From: JAFGBH01 sp964430915
GTDB taxonomy: Bacteria > Desulfobacterota > Syntrophia > Syntrophales > UBA2210
Direction: 5' to 3'
DNA length: 9,498 nucleotides
Assembly: GCA_964430915.1 (NCBI GenBank)
Contig: CAYSHT010000086.1
Coordinates: 1-9,498, forward strand
Part shown: in pieces, positions 1-6,689 of the stretch
Layout of the letters: every line of letters starts with the position of its first letter
Numbering within the stretch: the stretch's first letter is position 1
Position numbers and translations under genes: made by a program
Notes under the pieces: generated by a model
Seen by the model: the letters and a program-made list of their open reading frames with translations, nothing else
The model's database searches: none
Told to the model about the DNA's origin: nothing

Positions 1-708
1 GTATTCCGGTATATCCTCTATCTGGGTCCCAAGGATTATGATCTTCTCAAGGCAGAGAATGTGGGCCTGGAGAATGCAATTAACTACGGCTCATGGATAA
101 AGTGGCTTTCCATTCCTCTTATGACCGTCCTGAAATTCATCTACCAGTATGTCCATAACTACGGCATCGCTATCATCATACTGACCACACTGGTAAAGCT
201 CCTCTTCTGGCCCCTGGGCAACATAAGCTACAAATCGATGAGGGAAATGCAGAAGCTTCAGCCACAGATGACGAAACTTCGCGAAAAATTTCCCGATGAC
301 AAGGCACGGCTGCAACAGGAAACAATGGCACTCTACAAGGTTCACAAGGTGAACCCCATGGGAGGATGCCTCCCGATGGTCATTCAGATACCGGTGTTTT
401 TCGGGCTTTACAGAGCGCTTCTCTACTCCATTGAGCTCCGACATTCAGAATTTTTCTTCTGGATACAGGATCTCTCGGCAAAGGACCCCTATTACATCAC
501 GCCGATAATTATGGGTGCCACCATGTTCCTGCAGCAGAAGATGAGCCCCACACCGGGGGGAAACGAGATGCAGGCAAAGATGATGATGTGGATGCCTGTT
601 GTGTTTACCTTCTTGTTCCTGAACTTTCCGTCGGGACTGGTAATATACTGGTTATTCAACAACATCCTGAGCATCGGCCAGCAGTATTATATAAACAAGC
701 GGACATAA
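1..708 (+). CDS. yidC: Membrane protein insertase YidC, C-terminal part (5' end outside window)
   Basis: YidC inserts and folds inner-membrane proteins, alone or with SecYEG. The reading frame is open from base 1, so the gene is cut by the window edge; 235 residues are visible, starting just before the YLGPKDYDLL segment that precedes the conserved insertase core in Gram-negative YidC. The large periplasmic domain expected upstream is missing. The visible part carries the 60KD_IMP core: a membrane segment around residues 52-70 with Lys66 where E. coli has the groove Arg366, the amphipathic coiled-coil loop rich in MREMQKLQPQM, the NPMGGCLPM and QIPVFFGLY segment, DPYYITPIIMG, QKMSP, and the final FPSGLVIYW segment. 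The tail after the last membrane segment is very short (ends YYINKRT), without the longer basic tail of E. coli YidC. A GTG at 61 is internal and not the start. It is followed by jag after 19 bp, the common order. Identification is firm. Confidence 0.97.
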   Translation, partial: VFRYILYLGPKDYDLLKAENVGLENAINYGSWIKWLSIPLMTVLKFIYQYVHNYGIAIIILTTLVKLLFWPLGNISYKSMREMQKLQPQMTKLREKFPDDKARLQQETMALYKVHKVNPMGGCLPMVIQIPVFFGLYRALLYSIELRHSEFFFWIQDLSAKDPYYITPIIMGATMFLQQKMSPTPGGNEMQAKMMMWMPVVFTFLFLNFPSGLVIYWLFNNILSIGQQYYINKRT

Positions 709-727
709 TTACGATGAGGTAGCAGCA

Positions 728-1453
728 ATGAAAGACCCTATTGAGATAGAAGGAAAAACCATCGACGAGGCAATCGAGAAGGCCTGTAAAAAATTTGACC
801 TACCCAGAGAAAAACTGAATATCGAAATACTGTCGGAGGGCACCTCAGGCTTTCTGGGACTCGTTGGATCGAAAAAGGCCCTTATCAGGGCAAGCGTTAT
901 GTCCATCGACATTACGATAGACGATGATGAAGAGGAAACAAAGCGAGAACCTGCACCGAAACCCGTAGAGTCGGCAGCGGAAACGTTCGATGATCCAACC
1001 ATATCGAAAGAGGCACAGGAGATGCTCGAAGGCCTACTCTCAAGGATGGGAATCGATTTTCCTGTCAATGCCGCCAGGGAAGACGAATACATCGTCCTCG
1101 ATATAAAGGGTGACGGGAGCGGTCTCCTTATCGGCAGGGGCGGGCAGACGCTGGACGCACTTCAATACATTGTCAACAAGGCGTTGAACAAAAACGGGAG
1201 AGACCGGAAGAGAATCATCCTGGATACGGAAAACTACCGAAAGAAGAAGGAAACGAACCTGATTGCCCTGGCCGAAAAACTGGGAGCAAAGGCAAAGAGG
1301 ATGAGAAAATCCGTCACCGTAAGCCCCATGAATGCCCACGACCGTCGAATCATCCACCTCGCCCTTCAAAACGACAAGGGCCTGACCACAAAAAGCCGAG
1401 GCGAGGGGGCCTTTCGCAAGATCATTATCGTACCGACAAAAAAAGGAAACTAA
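728..1453 (+). CDS. jag: Jag/KhpB RNA-binding protein (SpoIIIJ-associated)
   Basis: Jag (KhpB, EloR in Gram-positives) is a cytoplasmic RNA-binding protein, typically encoded beside yidC; in firmicutes it influences cell elongation and division through post-transcriptional effects. The 241-residue product shows the full three-part layout. Residues 1-55 form the Jag-N domain (IEGKTIDEAI and GFLGLVGSKKALIRA). An acidic, proline-containing linker covers about 60-90. A KH domain is centred on GLLIGRGGQTLDALQYIV, with the RNA-binding GxxG loop at about 135-139. The C-terminal R3H domain follows, with the R-x3-H motif Arg206-His210 in NAHDRRIIH and the basic TKSRGEG segment. The ATG is preceded by GATGAGGT at 713-720 with 7-nt spacing. 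It lies 19 bp after yidC, so co-transcription is likely. A strong hairpin begins 8 bp after its stop codon. Confidence 0.95.
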   Translation: MKDPIEIEGKTIDEAIEKACKKFDLPREKLNIEILSEGTSGFLGLVGSKKALIRASVMSIDITIDDDEEETKREPAPKPVESAAETFDDPTISKEAQEMLEGLLSRMGIDFPVNAAREDEYIVLDIKGDGSGLLIGRGGQTLDALQYIVNKALNKNGRDRKRIILDTENYRKKKETNLIALAEKLGAKAKRMRKSVTVSPMNAHDRRIIHLALQNDKGLTTKSRGEGAFRKIIIVPTKKGN

Positions 1454-1461
1454 ATGATACC

Positions 1462-1483
1462 GGGCCCCTCGGGAGAGGGGCCC
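1462..1483 (+). other. Perfect 9-bp GC-rich hairpin between jag and mnmE
   Basis: The left arm GGGCCCCTC (1462-1470) pairs perfectly with GAGGGGCCC (1475-1483) across the loop GGGA. Eight of the nine pairs are G-C. The 3' flank (CTAACATCAACC) has no run of T, so it is not a classical Rho-independent terminator. It could be a transcription pause, an RNA-stability or processing element that sets different jag and mnmE levels, or a partial terminator. The arms are directly visible; the role is inferred. Confidence 0.6.
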
Positions 1484-1518
1484 CTAACATCAACCCCTAC
1501 ATTCAATAATAATTTACC

Positions 1519-2895
1519 GTGCAGGAAGAAACCATAGCGGCCATTGCCACGCCCGAAGGAAAAGGCGGAATAGGAATCATAAGGGTTAGCGGCCCTCAGG
1601 CGGAGAAAATTTGCCGTGCCCTCTTCAGGCCAAAGAAAGGGAACGCTTCCCTTGAAACCCACCACCTCTATCATGGCGAGATAGTTTCGCCCGAGACGGA
1701 AACCGTCCTCGACGAGGTCCTTGCAGTTCTCATGAAAGCCCCCCGCTCCTACACGGGTGAGGACACGCTGGAGATACACTGTCACGGAGGGCCCTTTATA
1801 CTGAGGAGCGTTCTCGGAGCAGTTATCCAGACCGGGGCACGTCCCGCAGAACCGGGAGAGTTCACCAAGAGGGCCTTCCTCAACAACCGCCTCGACCTTT
1901 CACAGGCAGAGGCCGTCATGGAACTCATCGAGGCGAAGACCCCGAGGGGTCTCGAACTTGCCCTTTCACATCTCGGGGGAGATCTCTCGGCAAAGACACA
2001 ATCACTCCGGACATCACTCATCGAAATACTGGCGCACCTGGAGACATCGATCGACTTCGGCGAAGATGATGCAGAACCTCTGAACACAGAAGAACTCACG
2101 AAAAAAATCGGTCATGTGATTGACGACATACAGGATATCCTCTCCACATACAGCGAGGGGAAAATTCACCGGGAAGGTGTCACCGCCGTCATAACGGGTA
2201 AACCAAACGTGGGAAAGTCGAGCCTCCTGAACAGGCTCCTCGGAGAAAAAAGGGTCATCGTCACAACAGAACCGGGAACGACGAGAGATTTTATTGAAGA
2301 GACGGTTTTCCTACAGGGGCTGCCGGTCACATTCGTGGACACGGCAGGGATCAGGGACACGAAAGAAGAAATAGAGAGCGAGGGAATCGCCCTCGTCTGG
2401 GAGAAGGCGGAAGCTGCCGACGTGGTCATAATACTCCTCGACGGAAGCGAAGATCTCACGAAGGAGGATCGTGAAATAATCGACCGGAACAGGGGGAGAA
2501 ATATAGCGCTGGTGGTGAATAAATCGGATCTTCCCCAGAAGATCACAACTGAATCACTCCGTGAAACGATCCCCGAGGCGGAACCGCTCTGGATATCGGC
2601 GAAATACGATGAGGGAATCCCTGAGATGAAAGAGAAGATCCACTCACTCGTTTTAAATGAGAGTGGGGGGAACTCCCCCGATATCATCGTCACCGATCTT
2701 CGCCACAAGAGGGCCCTCGAAGAGGCGTTGGAGAATTGTATCGCCGCCGGGGAAGGTATCTCAGGTGGTTTTTCTCCCGAGCTCCCCTCACTTGAAATAA
2801 AAGAAGCACTCGACCATCTCGGCGAAATCCTCGGGGAGACGACCACCGAAGAGATCCTCGACAGTATCTTCTCCCGCTTCTGCATCGGAAAGTAG
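1519..2895 (+). CDS. mnmE: tRNA uridine-5-carboxymethylaminomethyl modification GTPase MnmE
   Basis: MnmE (TrmE) works with MnmG to modify the wobble uridine (U34) of certain tRNAs, using methylene-THF, FAD and GTP in the cytoplasm. The 458-residue length is normal. Residues 1-120 are the N-terminal folate-binding domain (TIAAIATPEGKGGIGIIRVSG, then SYTGEDTLEIHCHGG and PGEFTKRAFLNNRLDL). A helical domain surrounds the inserted G domain: G1 GKPNVGKS at 227-234, G2 TTRD at 254-257, G3 DTAG at 274-277, G4 NKSD at 334-337, and a G5-like SAK at 360-362. The C-terminal CIGK with its essential cysteine is intact at 455-458. The GTG at 1519 is the only possible start, because an in-frame TAA lies 9 bp upstream and no in-frame ATG follows closely. 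No Shine-Dalgarno sequence is visible; the leader is AT-rich (AATAATAATTTACC). It sits 65 bp after jag, past the hairpin. Confidence 0.97.
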   Translation: MQEETIAAIATPEGKGGIGIIRVSGPQAEKICRALFRPKKGNASLETHHLYHGEIVSPETETVLDEVLAVLMKAPRSYTGEDTLEIHCHGGPFILRSVLGAVIQTGARPAEPGEFTKRAFLNNRLDLSQAEAVMELIEAKTPRGLELALSHLGGDLSAKTQSLRTSLIEILAHLETSIDFGEDDAEPLNTEELTKKIGHVIDDIQDILSTYSEGKIHREGVTAVITGKPNVGKSSLLNRLLGEKRVIVTTEPGTTRDFIEETVFLQGLPVTFVDTAGIRDTKEEIESEGIALVWEKAEAADVVIILLDGSEDLTKEDREIIDRNRGRNIALVVNKSDLPQKITTESLRETIPEAEPLWISAKYDEGIPEMKEKIHSLVLNESGGNSPDIIVTDLRHKRALEEALENCIAAGEGISGGFSPELPSLEIKEALDHLGEILGETTTEEILDSIFSRFCIGK

Positions 2896-2915
2896 GAGGA
2901 GGAAAGGGGCAAAGA

Positions 2916-3239
2916 ATGAAACGGTACACCCACGAAGAGCTCCACTCGGAGATTAAGACCATCTCGGGAGGATATTCCTATCTGAAAGAAGAGTTGCTCT
3001 CCTATAAAGGGAGGGACATCCTCTGCGTCGTTGGCGAGGGGCACGTGGATAATTCATGCTGCGGCGTGGGCGGCTGCATCTTCATCGACATCCCCGGGTA
3101 TTTACTATCGTGGAAACATGGAAAGGATGAATTGGGTCTCGATGTCAGCGATGTCGAACCGATCGTAGATCCCGACGAGAAAATCGAGATAGCGAGTCTT
3201 CTCGAGAGCAGCTATCCCCTGGCACAGATACGTTTCTAA
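2916..3239 (+). CDS. Small conserved-looking protein of unknown function with clustered cysteines
   Basis: This 107-residue soluble protein begins at an ATG 20 bp after the mnmE stop. GGAGGAGG (2895-2902) starts on the last base of that stop codon, and a second purine run AAAGGGG lies nearer the start, so it is probably translated from the mnmE mRNA. No signal peptide or membrane helix is apparent. The N-terminal third looks helical and charged. The centre has Cys37 and then CCGVGGC (Cys48, Cys49, Cys54), followed by FIDIPGYLLSWKHGKDE and VSDVEPIVDPDEK. Closely spaced cysteines with glycines suggest a metal or redox site, but no known metal-binding motif is matched with confidence. I do not assign a family; similar uncharacterised short proteins with a C-x-G-x2-GC and PGY-x3-WK pattern may exist in Desulfobacterota, from memory only. 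A link to tRNA modification is possible by position but unproven. Confidence 0.8.
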   Translation: MKRYTHEELHSEIKTISGGYSYLKEELLSYKGRDILCVVGEGHVDNSCCGVGGCIFIDIPGYLLSWKHGKDELGLDVSDVEPIVDPDEKIEIASLLESSYPLAQIRF

Positions 3240-3282
3240 CCTGGCCACACAAAAAAAATCGATCAGTACCACCTCTCCACAA
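3240..3282. other. Convergent intergenic junction with an A8/T8 tract
   Basis: This 43-bp gap separates the rightward mnmE block from the leftward operon. It contains eight consecutive A residues on the + strand (3251-3258), which read as T8 downstream of the crotonase gene on the - strand. I could not find a convincing GC stem before the T8 run, so at most it is a weak or atypical terminator for the leftward transcript. No hairpin is seen for the rightward transcript either. Confidence 0.4.
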
Positions 3283-4101
3283 TTAGTCAGAGGGATCGGG
3301 GAATTCAGGCTTCTTCTTCTCCAAAAAGGCGAGAATGCCGTGGTAACATTCACCCGAGGCGATGAGGGTCACGGCCTTTTCCGTCTCCAGTTCCAGGGCC
3401 TCCCCCTGGGGAATATCGGGGGTACGCCGTATAACCTCGAGGGCATGGCGTACTGCGCGGGGTCCCATTTCGGCAATTCCTTCGGCAAGGGCCTCAGCCT
3501 CATAGAGCGCCCTTCCCGGCTCGCTGATGCGGTTCGCAATGCCGAGCTTCAGGGCCTCATCCGCCGAAATCTTCCGTGCCGTAAGGATCAGATCGGCGGC
3601 TCTTCCGGGCCCCACAAGCCGCGTGAGTCCCACGGTACCTCCATGATCGGGCATGAGTCCCAGTTTTACCTCGGAAAATGAGATAAAAGCGCCGGGATCC
3701 ATCACCCTCATGTCACACCTGACGGCAATCTCCGCTCCTCCCCCGTAGGCATCGCCATTCAGCGCGGTAATTACGGGAACGGGCAGAAAGACGAGTTCAT
3801 CCACGGCCTTTCTTACGCGATTTATCAATATATCCACGGGGCCACGGTCACGATTCATGACCGCTTCGATGAGATTTGCCACCTGCGGGTTTTCAGGATT
3901 GATGTCAAAACCGGCGGAAAAAGACCGCTCCCCGGCACCCGTCACCACTAAAGCACGGGGAAGTTTCCCCTTCAGCTCCGCCAGGGCCTCCTCGAAACTC
4001 CCCCACATCTTCTCATCGAAGGCATTCAGCCTCTTCGGCCGGTCAAAGGTCATGATCGCAACATGCCTTTTTCGCTCCAAACGTACGCCATAGTCGGACA
4101 T
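3283..4101 (-). CDS. Enoyl-CoA hydratase/isomerase (crotonase) family protein
   Basis: Crotonases act on acyl-CoA thioesters in the cytoplasm; the best guess is hydration of a trans-2-enoyl-CoA, as in beta-oxidation or aromatic-acid degradation. The 272-residue product has the family signatures. FSAGFD at 61-66 and YGGGAE at 119-124 form the CoA oxyanion hole. Glu124 aligns with catalytic Glu144 of rat mitochondrial hydratase, and Glu144 (in SFSEVKLGLMP) aligns with its Glu164. Keeping both glutamates favours hydratase over isomerase or hydrolase activity. A ten-to-fifteen-residue insertion with a DRGPVD segment follows the FSAGFD region. The start is well supported: GAGGTG overlaps the TGA of the upstream gene and sits just before the ATG, so translation is likely coupled to the MetH-activation-like gene. 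Substrate is not predictable. It is the last gene of the leftward cluster. Confidence 0.9.
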   Translation of the reverse strand: MSDYGVRLERKRHVAIMTFDRPKRLNAFDEKMWGSFEEALAELKGKLPRALVVTGAGERSFSAGFDINPENPQVANLIEAVMNRDRGPVDILINRVRKAVDELVFLPVPVITALNGDAYGGGAEIAVRCDMRVMDPGAFISFSEVKLGLMPDHGGTVGLTRLVGPGRAADLILTARKISADEALKLGIANRISEPGRALYEAEALAEGIAEMGPRAVRHALEVIRRTPDIPQGEALELETEKAVTLIASGECYHGILAFLEKKKPEFPDPSD

Positions 4102-4109
4102 TTTTCACC

Positions 4110-4814
4110 TCACTTACTTTTGGCTCCTCTCCTCCAGAGACAACCCTCCTTCGGACAGAACACACAGGGGCTCACCACGGGCACCTCTTCAGCCATGAAT
4201 GCCACGGCCGAGATAGATTTTTTAGGTATCATCACCGAGTGCGGGGTGAGACAGACACCAATTCTGCCCGCATCGAGGGCGTTGAATATTACCTCCTGAC
4301 CCTCAAGGGTCCAGTCACAGTATCCGGGGCTGAAACGAAGACTGTAGGCAAAACCCCGGCTTTTTACCTCTTCCTTCCATTCTGCCTCGAGCATATCCGC
4401 TGCCATTTCAATACATTCCGAACCCGCCATATCGAATACAAAGCGCTCAGTCAGCGATTCCAGCGCATCACCAATGCCTTCATACTCACCTCCCAGGGTC
4501 GCCACCATGAAGGCTGCAAAGCGCTTACCCCTGCACTGACGGGCGAGGCGGGAGAGCATGGCACTTTCGATCACTCCCGCTTCCGTATGAATACCACATT
4601 TGTCAATCTTCTCGATCGGAAGGATACGATAAACCACCCTGAAAACGGCAAACTTCTCTATCGCAGCCACGGCATCATCCAGGGCTTTTTCTATCTCTTC
4701 GGGTACCGCTCTTTCCCTGACACTATATCCCAGCTTTTCCCGGACACCCCTCCGTAATTTCCTTATAAAACTTCCATCAAACTCTCTCGAAAGAACGGCC
4801 TCCTCCTGTATCAT
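4110..4814 (-). CDS. Stand-alone MetH reactivation-domain-like protein (corrinoid reactivation candidate)
   Basis: In cobalamin-dependent methionine synthase the C-terminal activation domain binds SAM and reductively methylates inactive Co(II) cobalamin. This 234-residue protein resembles that domain alone. Residues 40-65 match the start of the fold. GSECIEMAADMLEAEWKEEV (131-150) resembles its central helix. LRFSPGYCDW (159-168) corresponds to the SAM-binding RPAPGYPACP element of E. coli MetH, keeping Arg160, Pro163, Gly164 and Tyr165. It lacks the homocysteine, folate and B12 domains of MetH. The C-terminus adds a C-x2-C-x4-C cluster (Cys217, Cys220, Cys225) followed by basic residues, absent from E. 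coli MetH, which may bind a metal or Fe-S cluster. Its ATG overlaps the stop of the corrinoid-protein gene by 4 bp (ATGA), strongly suggesting the two proteins act together. The likely job is rescue of that protein's oxidised corrinoid; this is inferred. Confidence 0.85.
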   Translation of the reverse strand: MIQEEAVLSREFDGSFIRKLRRGVREKLGYSVRERAVPEEIEKALDDAVAAIEKFAVFRVVYRILPIEKIDKCGIHTEAGVIESAMLSRLARQCRGKRFAAFMVATLGGEYEGIGDALESLTERFVFDMAGSECIEMAADMLEAEWKEEVKSRGFAYSLRFSPGYCDWTLEGQEVIFNALDAGRIGVCLTPHSVMIPKKSISAVAFMAEEVPVVSPCVFCPKEGCLWRRGAKSK

Positions 4815-5464
4815 GATCCCGCCATGAGTCTCTCTGTTTCTTCAAGGACAGTGAGTGCGGATTCGGCATAACCGTCCGCTCCGTATGACAGTGCCAGGAC
4901 CTCGTTGAGTGGGGCACCCCCCACAATGACCAATGTGCCGGGAGATTTGGCCCTTACCTCCCCGATAATATCACGCATGACAACCATGGTCGTCGACATC
5001 ATCGCCGAGAGGGCAAGGATCTCGGCGCTCTCTCTTACCGTAGCTTTCACAAATGCTTCCTGGGAAACCTCACGTCCGAGGTCGAAGACACGGTATCCAT
5101 AGGCCCGGTAAATACCGGCGATTACATTTTTCCCAAGGTCGTGGGGATCACCCTCGACAACACCGATCACAACGGTTGTGTCCTCGACAGAGTTCCTGTC
5201 ATATCCGCGGAAGCGAGAGAGCCTGCCGAGTCCTTCCGTCACCCTATCGAGAGAGAGAAGGAAGTCCGGTATCGAGGCGTTATTCGACATCAGATTCTGT
5301 CTCACCTCTTCCAAGCCACCGATGAGGGCACGACGAACCTCCGGTGCTGTTATGCCCGATGTTAACGCATCATCAAAGAGTTCATGAAGTGCCCTTTCAT
5401 CGTGAACCCTTACCGCTTCTGCCAAATCACGGACAATTGTCTCGTTCCCTTTTTCAATGGTCAC
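4811..5464 (-). CDS. Cobalamin-binding corrinoid methyl-carrier protein (MtaC/MtbC/MttC-like)
   Basis: Corrinoid proteins shuttle a methyl group on cobalt between two methyltransferase activities in the cytoplasm. The 217 residues match the usual two-domain form. Residues 5-90 are the helical B12-binding cap (DALTSGITAPEVRRALIGGLEEVRQ and LLSLDRVTEGL). Residues 96-217 are the Rossmann-like B12 domain, with the base-off/His-on signature DPHDLG at 106-111 (lower-axial His108), SAMMSTTM at 153-160, GGAP at 182-185, and GADGYA at 195-200. The usual GD-I-HDIGK reads GDPHDLGK here, with a proline in the middle. The start is GTG, preceded by AGGGAGGGGAAA 18 bp after the upstream methyltransferase stop. 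The cap is less typical than in MtaC, so the natural methyl donor is not predictable. Confidence 0.93.
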   Translation of the reverse strand: MTIEKGNETIVRDLAEAVRVHDERALHELFDDALTSGITAPEVRRALIGGLEEVRQNLMSNNASIPDFLLSLDRVTEGLGRLSRFRGYDRNSVEDTTVVIGVVEGDPHDLGKNVIAGIYRAYGYRVFDLGREVSQEAFVKATVRESAEILALSAMMSTTMVVMRDIIGEVRAKSPGTLVIVGGAPLNEVLALSYGADGYAESALTVLEETERLMAGS

Positions 5465-5482
5465 TTTCCCCTCCCTGTTGTC

Positions 5483-6646
5483 CTACCCATATATCTCTGC
5501 CGCCTTCACCACGGCAAGAGCGTTTTCCAACGGTCCATTGGGTGGAAATTCACAGCCCGGCGCCAATATAAAACCCCCTCCATCGGCGAGATCCTCGATC
5601 TGTCTTCTGCACTCCTCCATCACATCGTGGGGAGTGCCATAGCTGAGAAGAGGTGTGTCGACATATCCCATCAAAACGACCTGGTCGCCGTATTTTTGCT
5701 TTAATTCCTTTCTATCTCTGCAGTCATCGGGAAGCCGTGCAAAGCTAATCACTTCCGGCTCCATAAATCGTATCTGAGAATCGAAATAGACGCCGTCTCC
5801 GCAGTTATGCACCACCACAATGCATCCCCTGCGGCGCACCGCATTGGCAAGCTCCCTGGCAAAGGGCCCCTCGATTTTTTCCCAGAGCTCTTTGCTGAGA
5901 CCGTTCCAGGAGGCAAAGAGGGTATCCAGTGCAACCGCCTGCACCCCGGTATCGCACTGGGCCTCCACATACTCGATCGCCACCTCGGTGATGACCTCAA
6001 TGGCTTTGAGTACCTTTGCAGGATAATTCACGCAGTCCCTGAAAAGCTGATTCGCCCCCCGCATCATATTCAATACGCCCAGAGGACCGAAGGCAAATCC
6101 TGAAACAAGGCCTTTCCATCCCACTTTGCGCACCAGTATGCGGCAGGTTTCGAGCATTGCCTGCATTCGATCCGCCTTCTTGAAATCGATCCTCTTCAAC
6201 CGCTCGTAGCCGTCTACATCCCTGATCAGGGGGTCGGCATAGTCGGGATGGGGCGTGGAATGCTCCGGATATACCATCGTCTGCCCCCAGTCCGCCGCTT
6301 CGATCGAGAGATCGAGCATCGGAACCACCGCCTCCCCCCCGATCAGATCGAACCCGGCAAGGAGTGCCTCGGCAGCGGCTTCCGGTTTCAATGAAAATTC
6401 CGAGTAGGAGACACCGGTGAATCGCCGACCCACCCCCGATATCATGGGGAAACAGGGAACATGGTCGGGTTCCCTGTGGCAAAAGGTGGTGATAAGCCGT
6501 TCAATATTGGTAAGCCCGGACAGATGACTTCGTGCGCTGCTTATATCCGCGAAACCATTGAGGAGCGCCTCCGGAATGAGACCCGGGGGCGGAACGCGCC
6601 CCTTGAGAAGATTCTTCAACAAAAGACCGGCCGATCCTTTACTCAT
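5483..6646 (-). CDS. Uroporphyrinogen decarboxylase-family (MtaA/MtbA-like) corrinoid methyltransferase
   Basis: Proteins of this family include true HemE and the zinc-dependent methyltransferases MtaA, MtbA and CmuA that use corrinoid proteins. The 387-residue product shows the methyltransferase zinc pattern: His280-x-Cys282 (VVVHNCGD) and a distant Cys365 (LAPGCEFPP). HemE is not expected to have these, so a role in methyl transfer with the adjacent corrinoid protein is favoured over haem synthesis. The family core starts near residue 46 (TNIERLITTFCHREPDHVPCFP), so there is an N-terminal extension of about 45 residues (LLLKNLLKGRVPPPG). The start is well supported by AAGGAGGG (6653-6660) six nucleotides before the ATG. 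It lies 43 bp after the deacetylase-like gene and 18 bp before the corrinoid gene. Whether it demethylates a substrate (MT1-like) or loads an acceptor thiol or folate (MT2-like) cannot be told. Confidence 0.9.
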   Translation of the reverse strand: MSKGSAGLLLKNLLKGRVPPPGLIPEALLNGFADISSARSHLSGLTNIERLITTFCHREPDHVPCFPMISGVGRRFTGVSYSEFSLKPEAAAEALLAGFDLIGGEAVVPMLDLSIEAADWGQTMVYPEHSTPHPDYADPLIRDVDGYERLKRIDFKKADRMQAMLETCRILVRKVGWKGLVSGFAFGPLGVLNMMRGANQLFRDCVNYPAKVLKAIEVITEVAIEYVEAQCDTGVQAVALDTLFASWNGLSKELWEKIEGPFARELANAVRRRGCIVVVHNCGDGVYFDSQIRFMEPEVISFARLPDDCRDRKELKQKYGDQVVLMGYVDTPLLSYGTPHDVMEECRRQIEDLADGGGFILAPGCEFPPNGPLENALAVVKAAEIYG

Positions 6647-6652
6647 TATAAG

Positions 6653-6660
6653 CCCTCCTT
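6653..6660 (-). promoter_or_regulatory. Strong Shine-Dalgarno for the URO-D-family methyltransferase
   Basis: On the - strand AAGGAGGG precedes the ATG at 6646 with a 6-nt spacer (CTTATA). It is close to the ideal anti-16S complement. It fixes the start and shows that the unusual N-terminal extension is translated. Confidence 0.75.
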
Positions 6661-6689
6661 ACTGCACCCGTAGCGTAAAGACCCTGTTT

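Noticed and set aside
1..708. Lysine (residue 66 of the visible fragment) in place of E. coli YidC Arg366
   Set aside because: A positive charge is kept and lysine is, to my knowledge, common at this site in many YidC proteins, so it is not unusual.
2166..3044. Long open frame of 292 codons on the - strand opposite mnmE
   Set aside because: It is serine/arginine-rich shadow translation of the well-supported mnmE and the following small gene, with no recognisable domain and no start signal.
4239..4757. Open frame of 172 codons on the + strand opposite the MetH-activation-like gene
   Set aside because: It is antisense to a gene with clear family motifs and tight operon spacing; the product resembles no family.
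5483..6646. Assignment as haem-pathway uroporphyrinogen decarboxylase HemE
   Set aside because: The His-x-Cys and distal Cys zinc ligands and the adjacent corrinoid-protein gene point to a methyltransferase of the same fold.
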